Assembly (NCBI GenBank): GCA_964599915.1
Contig: CAZRHR010000010.1
Span: 1 to 48,436 of the forward strand
Length of the DNA stretch: 48,436 bases
Reading direction: 5' to 3'
Origin: CAZRHR01 sp964599915
GTDB lineage: Bacteria > Bacteroidota > Bacteroidia > CAIKAF01
Notes under the pieces: generated by a model
Database searches by the model: none
Seen by the model: only the letters and a program-made list of their open reading frames with translations
Told to the model about the DNA's origin: nothing
Position numbers and translations under genes: made by a program
Part shown: piece by piece, positions 15,579 through 24,146 of the stretch
Numbering within the stretch: the stretch's first letter is position 1
Layout: each line of letters begins with the position of its first letter

Positions 15579-16942
15579 TAAGCTCCCTTTTTACGATTTC
15601 TCTGAGATTTAAGGAGGTTGTAAATGGTGCTTTTACTTATGCCTAGGCGCTCTGCGACCAGCAATACTTTCTGGTTGTATTTATCTAAAAAGTGATAGAT
15701 AATGATGCGGTTATATTCCTCTAAAGTCTTTTCTTCCGCAAGAAAACCATTGTTGTTTTTCTCTACTTTATGGATAATAATATCACGGTCTGCTATCACC
15801 GGCCCATTGGACACCACGGCGGCCAATTCAATCATGGCTTTTAACTCCCTTACATTTCCTGGAAAGGTGTATCGCTTCAATTTTAATTCGGCTTCCGGAC
15901 TGAGGGTTTTTGAAGGTAAACCGTTTTCAGTCACATAGTTGTTTAAAAAGTACCTGGCCAGTTCCATGAGGTCAATACCTCGATCTCTCAAGGGTGGAAG
16001 ATAGATGGACAATCCCAAAAGACGATAATACAAATCTTCTCTTAAACTTTCTTTGGCCACTTCTTCACCCAAATCTACCAAACTGCTAATGATTACCCGT
16101 ACATCAATGGGAATACCCATGGTGCCTCCTTTCCGTGTCAGGGTGCGCTCTTGTAAGACTCTTAAAAGTTTACTTTGTAAATTATAACTCAGTCGAGTGA
16201 GGTCATTGATGTACAAGGTGCCCCCATTGGCTTCCTCTATTTTTCCGCGAATGCCGGATGGCTCATCGGCATAGGTACCTTTTTCTACCCCAAAAAGTTC
16301 TCTTTCGGCGATGTCTTCCGGGAGTGAAGACAAATTTACGGTCACAAAAGGCTTATCGGCCCGGTCAGACCTGTAATGGATAGAGCGTGCCACCAGTTCT
16401 TTGCCTGTACCTGTTTCTCCGGTGACAATGACGTTGATCCTTGAATTAGCTGCTTTGTCTACCAGGGCCCTTACCTGCGACATGGATTGACTATCGCCTA
16501 CCAAATCACGAATGGGGTGAAGGGTTAAAGAAAGTTTCTTCTTTAACTCCTCATTTTCAATTTCAAGTGCACGACTTGCTGCGATGTTGTTGAATACTTT
16601 CCACAATCTATCGCGGGTGTCATCGTCTTTTGTTATGTAATCGTATGCTCCGTTTTTGAGTAGTTGAACGGCAGTACCAATATCTTCCTGCCCTGAGATG
16701 ATGATAATTTTTAAATCTTGTTGATATTTAAGAATTTCCTTCACCGCCTCCTCACCGTTCATGTCAGGCAAGCGATAGTCTAAGGTGATGACATCTGGCT
16801 TTAATCCCAACTGCCGAATACAATCTGTTGCGTTGTCGAAACGATGTACTTCATGGCTGGGATTCAGACGAATATGGTATTCTAGGAATTCTCCATACCA
16901 TGGATCATCCTCAACAATAAATATTTTAAGGCCACTTTGCAT
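15578..16942 (-). CDS. NtrC-family-like response regulator with degenerate AAA+ domain
   Basis: A 454-residue protein of REC - AAA+ - FIS-type HTH order. REC has EDDP and phospho-Asp ~55 (ITLDYRLPD). The AAA+ domain keeps Walker A GETGTGKE (~175-182) and the REDLYYRL arginine-finger region. However, the sigma-54 contact loop GAFTGA is GTYADE (~222-227), Walker B DE is replaced in LYINDL (~243-248), and sensor-1 ATN is replaced (IISSLVDL). The C-terminal helix-turn-helix (VLLVAERLGISKSTIYNLL) looks intact. Family knowledge says GAFTGA and Walker B are needed to activate sigma-54 polymerase, so it probably regulates DNA without being a classical sigma-54 activator. It is the first gene of a pair with the REC-Hpt protein. 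Confidence 0.88.
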   Translation of the reverse strand: MQSGLKIFIVEDDPWYGEFLEYHIRLNPSHEVHRFDNATDCIRQLGLKPDVITLDYRLPDMNGEEAVKEILKYQQDLKIIIISGQEDIGTAVQLLKNGAYDYITKDDDTRDRLWKVFNNIAASRALEIENEELKKKLSLTLHPIRDLVGDSQSMSQVRALVDKAANSRINVIVTGETGTGKELVARSIHYRSDRADKPFVTVNLSSLPEDIAERELFGVEKGTYADEPSGIRGKIEEANGGTLYINDLTRLSYNLQSKLLRVLQERTLTRKGGTMGIPIDVRVIISSLVDLGEEVAKESLREDLYYRLLGLSIYLPPLRDRGIDLMELARYFLNNYVTENGLPSKTLSPEAELKLKRYTFPGNVRELKAMIELAAVVSNGPVIADRDIIIHKVEKNNNGFLAEEKTLEEYNRIIIYHFLDKYNQKVLLVAERLGISKSTIYNLLKSQRNRKKGA

Positions 16943-17157
16943 GTAAGGGGTTCTAAAGTATTATCTGTGTGGTGGCAAAGCCGCAAAATTAACTCAAATA
17001 ATCAAGTTTACACCCCGTTTGTTTAAGATAATTAAGTAAGATTGTAAATTTTAACTTTTTTCTTTCTTTAAAACCTTGGTTGTTTTAATTCTACATTCTT
17101 TATCACATCTATCATATATTTTTTTGCGCTGGTTCACATTCCTGATAAAGCCCCACC

Positions 17158-17188
17158 TTGCAGGATGTGTAAAATCCATGTATGTTTG
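17158..17188 (+). promoter_or_regulatory. Bacteroidota promoter of miaE, adjacent to the start codon
   Basis: TTG (17158-17160), 20-bp spacer, TATGTTTG (17181-17188). The ATG of miaE follows after only 4 nt (CTCC) at 17193, so transcription would start at or next to the ATG, predicting a leaderless mRNA. This is the best-formed example of the layout in the window. Confidence 0.7.
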
Positions 17189-17192
17189 CTCC

Positions 17193-17774
17193 ATGTTTAG
17201 GCTTCAACTTCCCACTGATCCCAGATGGGCCGATATCGCCAGCATGCAGGAACAAGATATCCTGACCGACCACGCCTGGTGTGAACAAAAAGCGGCCAGC
17301 ACCGCCATTTCCATGATGGTGCATTATTCAGATTTTCCTCAAATCGTAGCTGCTATGTCTGCCCTTGCAGCTGAAGAAATTTCCCATTTTCAGCAGGTTT
17401 TTTCCATGATTCAAGCCCGTGGCTATGTCTTAGGCCCGGAACGAAAAGATCCTTATGTAGGCGCTTTATTGGGCTTCACACGTAAAGGGGGCGAAAAACG
17501 ACTTCGAATGGTGGATCATCTGCTCATGGCCGCCCTTATCGAAGCGCGTTCCTGCGAACGTTTTCGTCTTCTATCAGAACAACATCCAGATCCAGAACTG
17601 GCTGCTTTCTACAGGGAATTAATGGAAAGCGAAGCGGCTCACTACACTACTTTTATCACTTTGGCCAGAGACGTAGCACCAAGAACCTATGTGGATCAAC
17701 GGTGGGCCGAATGGCTCGCCTTTGAGGCTGACCTTCTATCTCAATTTTCGACCGGTATCGGTATTCACCAATAA
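17193..17774 (+). CDS. miaE: MiaE-like tRNA-(ms2io6A)-hydroxylase
   Basis: A 193-residue ferritin-like di-iron enzyme. It hydroxylates the isopentenyl group of ms2i6A at tRNA position 37. Visible signatures: an N-terminal LPTDPRWADIASMQEQDILTDHAWCEQKAAS-type segment typical of the family, and the metal ligands in AAEEISHF, EARSCERF and ESEAAHY (ExxH patterns). The frame is open 39 codons further upstream, but ATG 17193 starts the conserved MFRLQLPTDPRW and sits 4 nt after a consensus promoter. It is followed 9 nt later by a small lipoprotein gene. Confidence 0.92.
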   Translation: MFRLQLPTDPRWADIASMQEQDILTDHAWCEQKAASTAISMMVHYSDFPQIVAAMSALAAEEISHFQQVFSMIQARGYVLGPERKDPYVGALLGFTRKGGEKRLRMVDHLLMAALIEARSCERFRLLSEQHPDPELAAFYRELMESEAAHYTTFITLARDVAPRTYVDQRWAEWLAFEADLLSQFSTGIGIHQ

Positions 17775-17783
17775 TTTTTTACC

Positions 17784-18287
17784 ATGTCCTCTTACGTTCA
17801 TTCTTTATTTTTAATGGCCTCATTCGCCGGCCTTGTGTCCGTTTCTTTTCCAAGCTGCGGAGGTGGCAAATCAGATACGGCGCCCGACACCCTCGCTCAA
17901 GTGGCGGTTATAGACCTGTTTCCGGAACTGGGGTTGGCTGGATCGACCGATAGCCTAAATGGAACCTTGAGCATCCAATCTATGCCCTCCACCGGCCAAA
18001 CCTACACCTATGGCTATAATGCACAGAAAGAATTGGTTCGTGCAAAAATGACCCTCGAGGCCAGTGCCGAATCCTATGAGTTTATTTTTCAACCCGATGG
18101 AGCCGCAGGCTTGTGTCGAGTTACCTCCGCCAATCTCAACGGATGGGCGCCCCTGCGAGAGGAAAGACCCACAGCCTTTCTTTCTTCACTTCAAGGGCCC
18201 AATCTAAATCTTTCAGCGACTTCTCTCGATTCTTTGGCAGAAATTTTACTGTCTTACCGCATGGATTTAATGGTCAACGAGCCCTGA
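17784..18287 (+). CDS. Small putative lipoprotein, unknown function
   Basis: 167 residues with an N-terminal hydrophobic segment ending VSFPSCGGGKSD. The Cys followed by Gly-rich sequence looks like a lipidation site, although SFPSC is a loose lipobox. The mature part is Ser/Leu/Thr rich with a Tyr-rich stretch (TYTYGYNA), and has no recognised domain. It starts 9 nt after miaE and ends convergently with tsaD, overlapping its 3' end by 21 bp. An envelope location is inferred from the signal only. Confidence 0.7.
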   Translation: MSSYVHSLFLMASFAGLVSVSFPSCGGGKSDTAPDTLAQVAVIDLFPELGLAGSTDSLNGTLSIQSMPSTGQTYTYGYNAQKELVRAKMTLEASAESYEFIFQPDGAAGLCRVTSANLNGWAPLREERPTAFLSSLQGPNLNLSATSLDSLAEILLSYRMDLMVNEP

Positions 18288-19328
18288 ACCTAACTGCCAT
18301 TTTGCGGTAGCGCCATGGTGTAAATGTCCCAAACGTCCCGCATGAAAGGCCAAATGCCCAGCCATGGCAATCATGGCGCCATTGTCTGTACAATAAGATA
18401 ATGCAGGAATATGCAACTGCACTTTGTGTTTTTGGGCCCAATCTATGGCTTGGTTTCGAAGGCCTTGGTTCGCAGAGACGCCACCTGCCAAAACGACCCT
18501 GTGTAGGCCTGTTTCCTGAATCGTAAATGTTAATTTCTGCAGTAAAACGTGGAGGATGGCTTGTTGGTATGAGGCGGCCAAATCCTCTAGATGGGTTTTA
18601 ATCCAATCTTCTTTTTTGTTTTGAACCAAGTATAAAAGACTGGTTTTTAGTCCGCTAAAGCTAAATGAAAAGGCAGGCACTTGGGGTGTAGGAAAAGGGA
18701 AAGCGTTGGGGTTGCCTCTTTGGGCCAGCCGGTCTATTTCCGGGCCACCGGGATAAGGTAATCCCAACATTTTAGCCCCTTTGTCAAACGCCTCGCCTGC
18801 GGCGTCATCCATAGTTTCGCCTAGGATGTCCATTTCTAAAACACTGTTTACCTTCACAAGCTGGGTGTGACCACCGGAAATGGTCAAACAAATAAAAGGA
18901 AATGCTGGCGGTGCCTGCCCGTGAATATCAGCTCCCTCGATAAAGTGAGCCAGCAAATGGGCTTCCATATGGTTTACATCGATCAATGGCTTTTTAAACG
19001 CTAAAGCCAAACCTTTGGCCACCGCGCTACCTACCATTAATGAACCAAGTAATCCAGGTCCACGGGTATAAGCGATTAAATCTACCTCCTCTTTTCGTAT
19101 GTTTGCCTGAGAAATGGCTTGGTGCAATACCGGAATGATATTTGTTTGGTGTGCTCTTGAAGCCAGTTCCGGCACAACACCTCCATATTGAATATGAACG
19201 TCTTGATTGGCTGTAACATTTGCAAGTACTCGGTTTCCCCGCAAAACCGCCACCGATGTGTCATCGCAAGAAGACTCAATTCCCAAAACCACCCGTTTAG
19301 GGTCCCATAATTCATTGGATGCATTCAC
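18267..19328 (-). CDS. tsaD: TsaD (Gcp/Kae1), tRNA N6-threonylcarbamoyladenosine transferase subunit
   Basis: It transfers the threonylcarbamoyl group to A37 of ANN-decoding tRNAs, with TsaB and TsaE encoded elsewhere. ASKHA-fold signatures are clear: VLGIESSCDDTSVAV, GGVVPELASRAH, the metal site HMEAHLLAHF, ISGGHTQL and AGGVSANQGLR. The frame is open to 19358, but a GTG at 19328 lies 4 nt after a TATCTTTG promoter on the same strand, giving 353 residues; I prefer it. The gene is divergent from tamB and their 5' ends overlap or abut, a pairing common in Bacteroidota. Confidence 0.93.
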   Translation of the reverse strand: MNASNELWDPKRVVLGIESSCDDTSVAVLRGNRVLANVTANQDVHIQYGGVVPELASRAHQTNIIPVLHQAISQANIRKEEVDLIAYTRGPGLLGSLMVGSAVAKGLALAFKKPLIDVNHMEAHLLAHFIEGADIHGQAPPAFPFICLTISGGHTQLVKVNSVLEMDILGETMDDAAGEAFDKGAKMLGLPYPGGPEIDRLAQRGNPNAFPFPTPQVPAFSFSFSGLKTSLLYLVQNKKEDWIKTHLEDLAASYQQAILHVLLQKLTFTIQETGLHRVVLAGGVSANQGLRNQAIDWAQKHKVQLHIPALSYCTDNGAMIAMAGHLAFHAGRLGHLHHGATAKWQLGSGLVDH

Positions 19329-22300
19329 CGCCCAAAGATACAAAAGATACGCTGCCACAAGAAGAAGGGAAGGTGCCGGTATCTCCTAAAAGAAGGAGGT
19401 GGCTGGTCTTTTTACTTTGGCCTTGCGCGATGCTTTTGGCTTTGATGCTTATGCTTCAAATCCCATGGGTTCAAACTTTCTTGGGTAAGAAATTGGCGCA
19501 TTGGGTGAGCGGCAAAACTGGTTTTTCGGTACAATTGGACCGGCTCACGCTGTCTCCGTGGGATGGTGTAGGTCTTTATGACGTAAATATCGCCCAAGGG
19601 GTAGATACCCTTATTTTTGCCCAACATATTGCAGTAGATATCGCAGATTTTTCTTTGAAATCACCTTCCCTCACCATTCGGGAAGTGATGCTGGAAGATG
19701 GCGGTATCTATTTAATCCGACACGCCACAGAAGACCAAACCAACCTCGACCGATTTATCAAGGCGTTTCAACCGGCTACCACTGAACCAAAACCCAAAAA
19801 GCCGGGTGATTTTACCCTTCATTTTCAAAGCGTGCGGTTATGCAATGCCAGGTTTGCTTTGCTCAATGAGGCAGGGCCGCATACCCAGGCCGATTTTAGG
19901 TCGGAAGATTTGGGGATAAAAGGCATCTATGGTGTGGTGCATGATTTTCATATTCACAAGGATACCATTGCCATGAAAGTGGAAGACCTTGCTGCTGTGG
20001 AACGCAGTGGTCTGGTGCTCAAAAAATTATCCGGTGAATTTTTTATGAATGCCCATACCCTGGCCCTAAAAAAGTTTTCACTGCACACCGGACATAGCCA
20101 AATCAATGGCAATTTTGCCATGCTTTTTAAAGATTGGACAGCCTTTCAGGATTTCGCCCATGAGGTCACCTTTCAGGTTCATCTGGGATTATCCAACCTT
20201 TCGTTCAAAGACCTTCAGTTTTTTAGCAGCAGTTTAAAAGGGTGGGAGGGGGATGTTCGTTTACGTGGTGAAATACGCGGTCCATTGGCAGATTTGAAAT
20301 TCCGAGATTTACGTTTGCTTCTAGGAACTGTAACCCAAATTGATGGTCAGCTGGATATTTTAGGTTTGCCTGAGATCGACAAAACGTATTTCTATGCCGA
20401 TTTAGAAAAAATGGTAACCAGTGCCTATGATTTGCAAAGGTTGCCTCTTCCGCCTGTTCAAGGGCCAAATGGTCCAGAACCTATGGTGCTTCAGTTGCCG
20501 CGAGAAATTAACCGACTAGGCGTCATTCGTTTTTCCGGTCATTTCGACGGATTTCTACATGATTTTTCCGCCAATGGTGATTTACAGACCAGCATCGGAG
20601 GCCTGGGTGTGGACATGGAAATGCAACTTCCCCGAGACGGGAGTTTGCCAATGTATCATGGAAACTTGATGGCCAGAAAGTTTCACCTCGGTCAATATTT
20701 AGATATTCCGGACCTTGGTGAAGTCAGTTTTTCCGGTCAAGTGCATGGCAAAGGCTTAATGCGAAAAGATTTGGATGCAAATTTTGAAGGCGAAATTGAA
20801 TCCTTTACCTATTTGGGTTATCCCTACCAACAAGTGGCCATGGCCGCTTCTTTCCGGGAAGATGTTTTTAAAGGGACGCTGAATATGGCTGACCCCAATG
20901 CTACTTTCGATTTTGCAGGTGAGATCAACCTTGAAGAGGACATCCCACATTTCAATTTTAGTGCAGATGTGCATGAACTTCATCCGGTCCGGCTGAAATT
21001 CCTAACCCTAGATTCGGATCTTATCGTGCAAGTGCACATGGATTTAGACCTTAAAGGTTCCGATATAGATGCCCTATCCGGAGATGTCCATTTTCAACGC
21101 ATGCACCTTCAAAAAGGGAGTCGAACCCTTACCATGGAAGATTTTTCCTTGCATGCAGAGAAATTAGAGGCCGGTAAGGTGATTCAATTGCGTTCGGACT
21201 TCATGGATGTAGACATTGACGGAACTTTTTCATTTAAACCCCTGGCCATTCAGTTGAACAACCGATTGGCCGATTTGCTCCCCGTGGCGGGGTTTCAACC
21301 TCAACCCTTGCGTGATACCGCCCAGCAAGATTTTTCTTATGCGTTGCATTTTAAAGATTTGAGCCCTTTTACCCAAATGTTTTTCCCGGACCTGCGCATT
21401 CATCCCAACAGCATTGCGTATGGTGGATTTAAAAGCAAGGACCAAACCCTCCAACTCTCCCTCCGCTCTGGTGGATTAGGATACAAAAAATTATCGGTGG
21501 TAGACTTTGGGTTAAGCGTTCGAAACATCAACGCGCATGCCCTTCAGGTAGATGCTACCGCCGGGGCTTTTTTCCTGACCGATTCAGTCCATATAGATGA
21601 GCTGAAATTGGCCGTAACCACCCAAAAAGACAGTGTGCAATTTGGATTAGATTTTTCTAATCACGGTCCTAGATTAAATGCCGGACATATTAAAGGAGCC
21701 ACGTATTTGGGAAATGCGCCTATGCTGGATATTGGATTTTCTGAAGCCATGTTTTATTACGAGGATTCCTTGTGGACCCTAGGTCCTTCAGCGGCCATTC
21801 TCATGGATTCAGCAGGAATACAGGTGAAAAACTTAGCCTTGTTCCGTTTCAAAGAAGCAACCCCCATGTTTACCTTAGACGGACGTATTGGGGAAAGGGA
21901 AGAAGATGAGTTGCGCGCCACGCTGCGTGGATTTCCGGTATCTTTAGTGAATCCCTTCTTAGCGGCAGGAAAAGTAAAATTGGATGGAAAAGCCACCGGT
22001 TATCTTTCTGCCTTTCGGGTGCTGGATTCCCCTTTTTTTACGGCCCAATTGCAGGTGGAACATCTCGCCCTGAACCAGATTCCTTTGGGCCAACTAAACC
22101 TGAACTCTCAATTTAACAACGAGAACCGCATTATTACCCTAAATGCTTTATTGGAAGATCATGGAAAAGAAGTTGCAAGGGTTCGAAATGCGAAGATTCG
22201 ACCTTTCGACCCTGAGCAATTGCTCGATATTTCTCTGGATTTAAATCAGGTAGACCTTCGTGCTTTTGAAAAAATGATGTCGGCGGTTTTCTCAGAAATG

Positions 22301-24079
22301 CAAGGACTGGTTTCTGGTCGGGTCAATTTGCGTGGTTCGGCAGCAGACCCATTCTTAAATGGCGCTTTATATCTTGAAAAAACGCGCATTCGCGTAGGTT
22401 TTTTGAATGCACCATTTAACCTGGATTTCGACAGTGAACCGGTGCTGGTGTCTAATCGGTCCATTCGGTTCCCAAAGGTGCGCATGAGAGACGACATCAA
22501 AGGAGAAGCCCAACTTTCAGGCGTCATTTATCATAAAATGTTCACTGAAATGGATTTTAACCTGCACATTCAGCGAATCAAAGACTTGCAGGTCATGAAC
22601 ACCAGCCGCAAAGACAATCCACAATTTTATGGGCAGGTGGTCTTGTTTTCTCAGGATTTACGACGTCCGGGAGGCAAAGCCGTTACCATTAAAGGACCTC
22701 TGGAAGACCTTACTATTTCGGCTTGGCTAGACTTGATTGAAGGAACAGAGGTGAGTTTGCCTTTAGACATGCGAAGTTCTGCCACTGAAAACACTTTTGT
22801 CACCTTTGTGAACAGTGCAGATGCCTCTTCTAAAGATTCTTTGGATCGGGCGGTGGTAAAAACCAAAGCCGCATCCGGAAACCTTACCCTGGATTTAAAT
22901 GTGTCCGTAAAGCCCGAAGCCCGCTTCCATGTCATTTTTGATGAGCTTACCAATGATGTGCTCACCGCTCAGGGAACCACAGAGAACTTCAACTTAAGCA
23001 TGGATTTGAAGGACAAATTTACCATGAATGGCACTTTTGTCATCGCCAGAGGAGATTATCGTTTTAACTTAAGCAATCTAGTGAACCGGGCTTTTATCAT
23101 TAAAAATGGAAGTTTTGTCACTTGGACAGGGTCACCTTACACCGCACAAATTGAAGCCACAGCCATACACATCACCCGCGCTCCGCTGCTACCGATTGTG
23201 GCGCCGTTTTCCAACGAAGCACAACAGGAATTGTACCGCCGAAGTACGCGCATTTTCTGCGAATTGAACCTCACGGGTAAATTATTGGACCCCACCTTAG
23301 GTTTTGACCTTTCCCTGCCAGATGCGGACGAAAATGCCAGAAGTCTGGTGCGCTCCGTCTTAAATTCTCGTGAAGAAGTGAATAGGCAAGTATTTGCCTT
23401 GCTGCTGTTGGGTAATTTTTTACCACCCGAAAATATTGGAACGCGAACCGCTGGCGGCTCTCTTGCTGCCTCAGGTTTGGGTGGAAATTCCCTAAGCCTG
23501 GTTTCCGGACAAATCAACAACTGGTTGGGCAATTTCACACGGGATGTGAATGTAAACCTCGAATATCAAGCCGGCGACCAAACCAACAACCAGGCCGACC
23601 GCGTCACCGTTGGTCTCCAAGGTCAATTATTCAATGACCGGGTCATCATCGATGGTGATTTAGGGGTTGGTGCCAGGGCCAATGGCTCCAAATCACAAAA
23701 CCCTGTGATGGGAAATGTCACCGTGGAAGTAAAAGCCACCAACGATGGACGACTTCGTGTCCGAGCGTTTAACCGCAGCAACGAATTTAATCTGTTAAAA
23801 AACTCCGTTCCTTATACCCAAGGCGTTGGTTTGTCTTATCGCCGGGAATTTGATACCTGGAAAGAGTTATTTCGCGGAAATCGTGAAACCCGAAAGCAAG
23901 CGCGTAAATTGCGCGACCAGCGAATGTTGGAGGACCAGATTACACCTCCCACCCTTGGCGATGAAAGCATAGAAAGCCTTCAGGAACAATGGGAGCAGCA
24001 GCAAGAACAGCCACCCTCTGAAAATCCTAATCCCGACCCGGGTACACCAAAGCTACCAGAGCCACCGGAGTTGGAATAA
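19319..24079 (+). CDS. tamB: TamB-like translocation and assembly module protein (DUF490)
   Basis: A 1586-residue envelope protein. After a basic N-terminus (SPKRRRW) comes one membrane anchor (LVFLLWPCAMLLALMLML), then ~1400 residues of beta-rich AsmA/TamB-type repeats spanning the periplasm. The C-terminal DUF490-like region (about 1240-1480) contains GDYRFNLSNLVNRAF, LNLTGKLLDPTLGFDLSLP and VFALLLLGNF. The tail is Gln/Pro rich (EQWEQQQEQPPSENP). TamB-family proteins are implicated in outer-membrane protein assembly and in lipid transport between membranes. The ATG at 19319 overlaps the start of tsaD by 10 bp; a GTG at 19373 after a GA-rich stretch is the alternative start. Confidence 0.92.
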   Translation: MHSPPKDTKDTLPQEEGKVPVSPKRRRWLVFLLWPCAMLLALMLMLQIPWVQTFLGKKLAHWVSGKTGFSVQLDRLTLSPWDGVGLYDVNIAQGVDTLIFAQHIAVDIADFSLKSPSLTIREVMLEDGGIYLIRHATEDQTNLDRFIKAFQPATTEPKPKKPGDFTLHFQSVRLCNARFALLNEAGPHTQADFRSEDLGIKGIYGVVHDFHIHKDTIAMKVEDLAAVERSGLVLKKLSGEFFMNAHTLALKKFSLHTGHSQINGNFAMLFKDWTAFQDFAHEVTFQVHLGLSNLSFKDLQFFSSSLKGWEGDVRLRGEIRGPLADLKFRDLRLLLGTVTQIDGQLDILGLPEIDKTYFYADLEKMVTSAYDLQRLPLPPVQGPNGPEPMVLQLPREINRLGVIRFSGHFDGFLHDFSANGDLQTSIGGLGVDMEMQLPRDGSLPMYHGNLMARKFHLGQYLDIPDLGEVSFSGQVHGKGLMRKDLDANFEGEIESFTYLGYPYQQVAMAASFREDVFKGTLNMADPNATFDFAGEINLEEDIPHFNFSADVHELHPVRLKFLTLDSDLIVQVHMDLDLKGSDIDALSGDVHFQRMHLQKGSRTLTMEDFSLHAEKLEAGKVIQLRSDFMDVDIDGTFSFKPLAIQLNNRLADLLPVAGFQPQPLRDTAQQDFSYALHFKDLSPFTQMFFPDLRIHPNSIAYGGFKSKDQTLQLSLRSGGLGYKKLSVVDFGLSVRNINAHALQVDATAGAFFLTDSVHIDELKLAVTTQKDSVQFGLDFSNHGPRLNAGHIKGATYLGNAPMLDIGFSEAMFYYEDSLWTLGPSAAILMDSAGIQVKNLALFRFKEATPMFTLDGRIGEREEDELRATLRGFPVSLVNPFLAAGKVKLDGKATGYLSAFRVLDSPFFTAQLQVEHLALNQIPLGQLNLNSQFNNENRIITLNALLEDHGKEVARVRNAKIRPFDPEQLLDISLDLNQVDLRAFEKMMSAVFSEMQGLVSGRVNLRGSAADPFLNGALYLEKTRIRVGFLNAPFNLDFDSEPVLVSNRSIRFPKVRMRDDIKGEAQLSGVIYHKMFTEMDFNLHIQRIKDLQVMNTSRKDNPQFYGQVVLFSQDLRRPGGKAVTIKGPLEDLTISAWLDLIEGTEVSLPLDMRSSATENTFVTFVNSADASSKDSLDRAVVKTKAASGNLTLDLNVSVKPEARFHVIFDELTNDVLTAQGTTENFNLSMDLKDKFTMNGTFVIARGDYRFNLSNLVNRAFIIKNGSFVTWTGSPYTAQIEATAIHITRAPLLPIVAPFSNEAQQELYRRSTRIFCELNLTGKLLDPTLGFDLSLPDADENARSLVRSVLNSREEVNRQVFALLLLGNFLPPENIGTRTAGGSLAASGLGGNSLSLVSGQINNWLGNFTRDVNVNLEYQAGDQTNNQADRVTVGLQGQLFNDRVIIDGDLGVGARANGSKSQNPVMGNVTVEVKATNDGRLRVRAFNRSNEFNLLKNSVPYTQGVGLSYRREFDTWKELFRGNRETRKQARKLRDQRMLEDQITPPTLGDESIESLQEQWEQQQEQPPSENPNPDPGTPKLPEPPELE
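19333..19340 (-). promoter_or_regulatory. -7 element (TATCTTTG) of tsaD, 4 nt before its GTG start
   Basis: On the minus strand TATCTTTG is a perfect TAnnTTTG match, followed by GGCG and the GTG at 19328. It predicts a leaderless tsaD mRNA and lies within the first codons of tamB as annotated. Confidence 0.55.
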
Positions 24080-24133
24080 TGGCGAGGTCACTGTAAAAAT
24101 ACGGCGAATGCCCTTTCGTTCTTTTTCCCTTCT

Positions 24134-24141
24134 TACCTTTG
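24134..24141 (+). promoter_or_regulatory. -7 element (TACCTTTG) of mutL, 5 nt before its ATG
   Basis: A perfect TAnnTTTG match ending 5 nt before the ATG at 24147. A TTTCG about 16 bp upstream is a poor -33 candidate. It supports the 24147 start over the upstream in-frame ATG at 24108. Confidence 0.55.
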
Positions 24142-24146
24142 TACCC

